Below, piece by piece: positions 63,557 to 64,000 of a stretch of 64,000 nucleotides of DNA. The stretch is from JAOXRU01 sp965247735 (GTDB taxonomy: Bacteria > Bacteroidota > Bacteroidia > Flavobacteriales > Flavobacteriaceae): positions 558,001 to 622,000 of the forward strand of contig CBDFHN010000001.1 of the NCBI GenBank assembly GCA_965247735.1. Reading direction: 5' to 3'. Made by a program: the position numbers and the translations under genes. Positions within the stretch are counted from its first letter, which is position 1, and each line of letters opens with the position of its first letter. The notes beneath the pieces were generated by a model. It saw nothing but the letters and a program-made list of their open reading frames with translations, did no database searches and was not told the DNA's origin.

Positions 63557-64000
63557 ATGGGGCATAGAGCAAATTACATTATAAAAAACGAGAATAGTTT
63601 TGATATTTACTATACACATTGGAGGGCTCAAAATATTGCTCAGGATTTGGTTCTAGGTCCCAATAGGTTTACAATGTTTGTAAAAGAGTTTGATAAGTCT
63701 AATGAACTACTAAATGAACCTTGGGTTGAGGGATGTGTCTTAGTTGACTTACCTTTACAAAAGTTAACTTTCTGGGAAAATGAATTATTGGAGAATAGTT
63801 CGGTTAGAGAAGAATACTTGAAATATCTTCAAAATATTTGGACTAATTGGAGCGTAAATTTTGCACAAAATGAAATGTATGATATAGAGAATGAACTTCA
63901 TATAAAATATACTTCAAAACAAAAAATAGATTTGGAATTTGGTTCATTAGAAAACTTATCTGATAAGCTAGAAGATAAAATTTACTTTTCTTGTTTAGTA
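63557..64000 (+). CDS. Hypothetical protein, cut by the window end
   Basis: Open from ATG at 63557 to the last base, 148 codons without a stop. It begins M-G-H-R-A-N-Y-I-I-K and continues Y-Y-T-H-W-R-A-Q-N-I. I recall this opening in a family of uncharacterised proteins found across phyla, often near toxin-immunity genes. No signal peptide. Aromatic and acidic residues are abundant. The C-terminus lies beyond the window, so no further assignment is possible. Confidence 0.75.
   Translation, partial: MGHRANYIIKNENSFDIYYTHWRAQNIAQDLVLGPNRFTMFVKEFDKSNELLNEPWVEGCVLVDLPLQKLTFWENELLENSSVREEYLKYLQNIWTNWSVNFAQNEMYDIENELHIKYTSKQKIDLEFGSLENLSDKLEDKIYFSCLV

Overview
The window is AT-rich chromosomal DNA from a member of the Bacteroidota, most likely a marine or environmental Flavobacteriaceae. 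Support comes from a PorP/SprF protein next to a PKD-repeat protein with a type-B (gliding-motility-type) T9SS sorting domain, a SusC/SusD pair, many Bacteroidota-style lipoproteins, -7 promoter boxes of the TAnnTTTG type and weak Shine-Dalgarno signals. No rRNA, tRNA, CRISPR array, integrase or intact transposase was seen.

Layout. 0.3-4.4 kb: YceI-like protein, a seven-bladed 'two-component regulator propeller' lipoprotein, a GNAT acetyltransferase with a small partner, and a ChrA chromate transporter. 4.5-11.0 kb: a retron-type module made of a WGR/HEAT (armadillo-like) protein, a winged-helix/SWIM zinc-finger protein, a structured msr-msd-like non-coding RNA with a1/a2 ends, and a retron reverse transcriptase. 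11.2-15 kb: nitrilase, propeller-like protein, secreted esterase. 15.1-19.2 kb: PorP/SprF plus its probable T9SS cargo. 19.4-27.6 kb: mostly exported single genes (DUF1266, DUF2459, DUF6265-like, an acetolactate-decarboxylase-like lipoprotein, a subclass A2-like class A beta-lactamase, an AraC/GyrI regulator, a subtilase, a rhomboid protease). 27.6-34 kb: conserved core genes (TlpA-like thioredoxin, outer-membrane protein, LpxH-like phosphoesterase, chorismate synthase, a DAACS symporter, a half-length DEAD-box protein).

34.4-48.4 kb is a sialic-acid scavenging locus: SusC/SusD uptake, neuraminate lyase, a divergent GntR/FadR regulator, AGE-type 2-epimerase, sialidase, SGNH esterase, a mutarotase-symporter fusion and a sialate O-acetylesterase. 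Together they release, deacetylate, anomerise, import and cleave sialic acid to N-acetylmannosamine and on to N-acetylglucosamine. Perfect palindromes of the GT-NNN-AC type lie upstream of susC and over the epimerase start, with a longer inverted repeat between the regulator and the epimerase.

48.4-64 kb is accessory DNA: a 21-bp minisatellite, a membrane-protein/HNH pair, then about 12 kb of unrelated short genes all on the + strand. Several belong to families used as immunity proteins against polymorphic toxins (SUFU, a DUF2004-like protein, an Imm51-like/HEAT protein), with no toxin gene present. The genes are separated by at least three families of structured repeats, some with compensatory changes in their paired arms. 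This looks like a cassette-like array of orphan immunity genes and is, with the retron, the most interesting part of the window.
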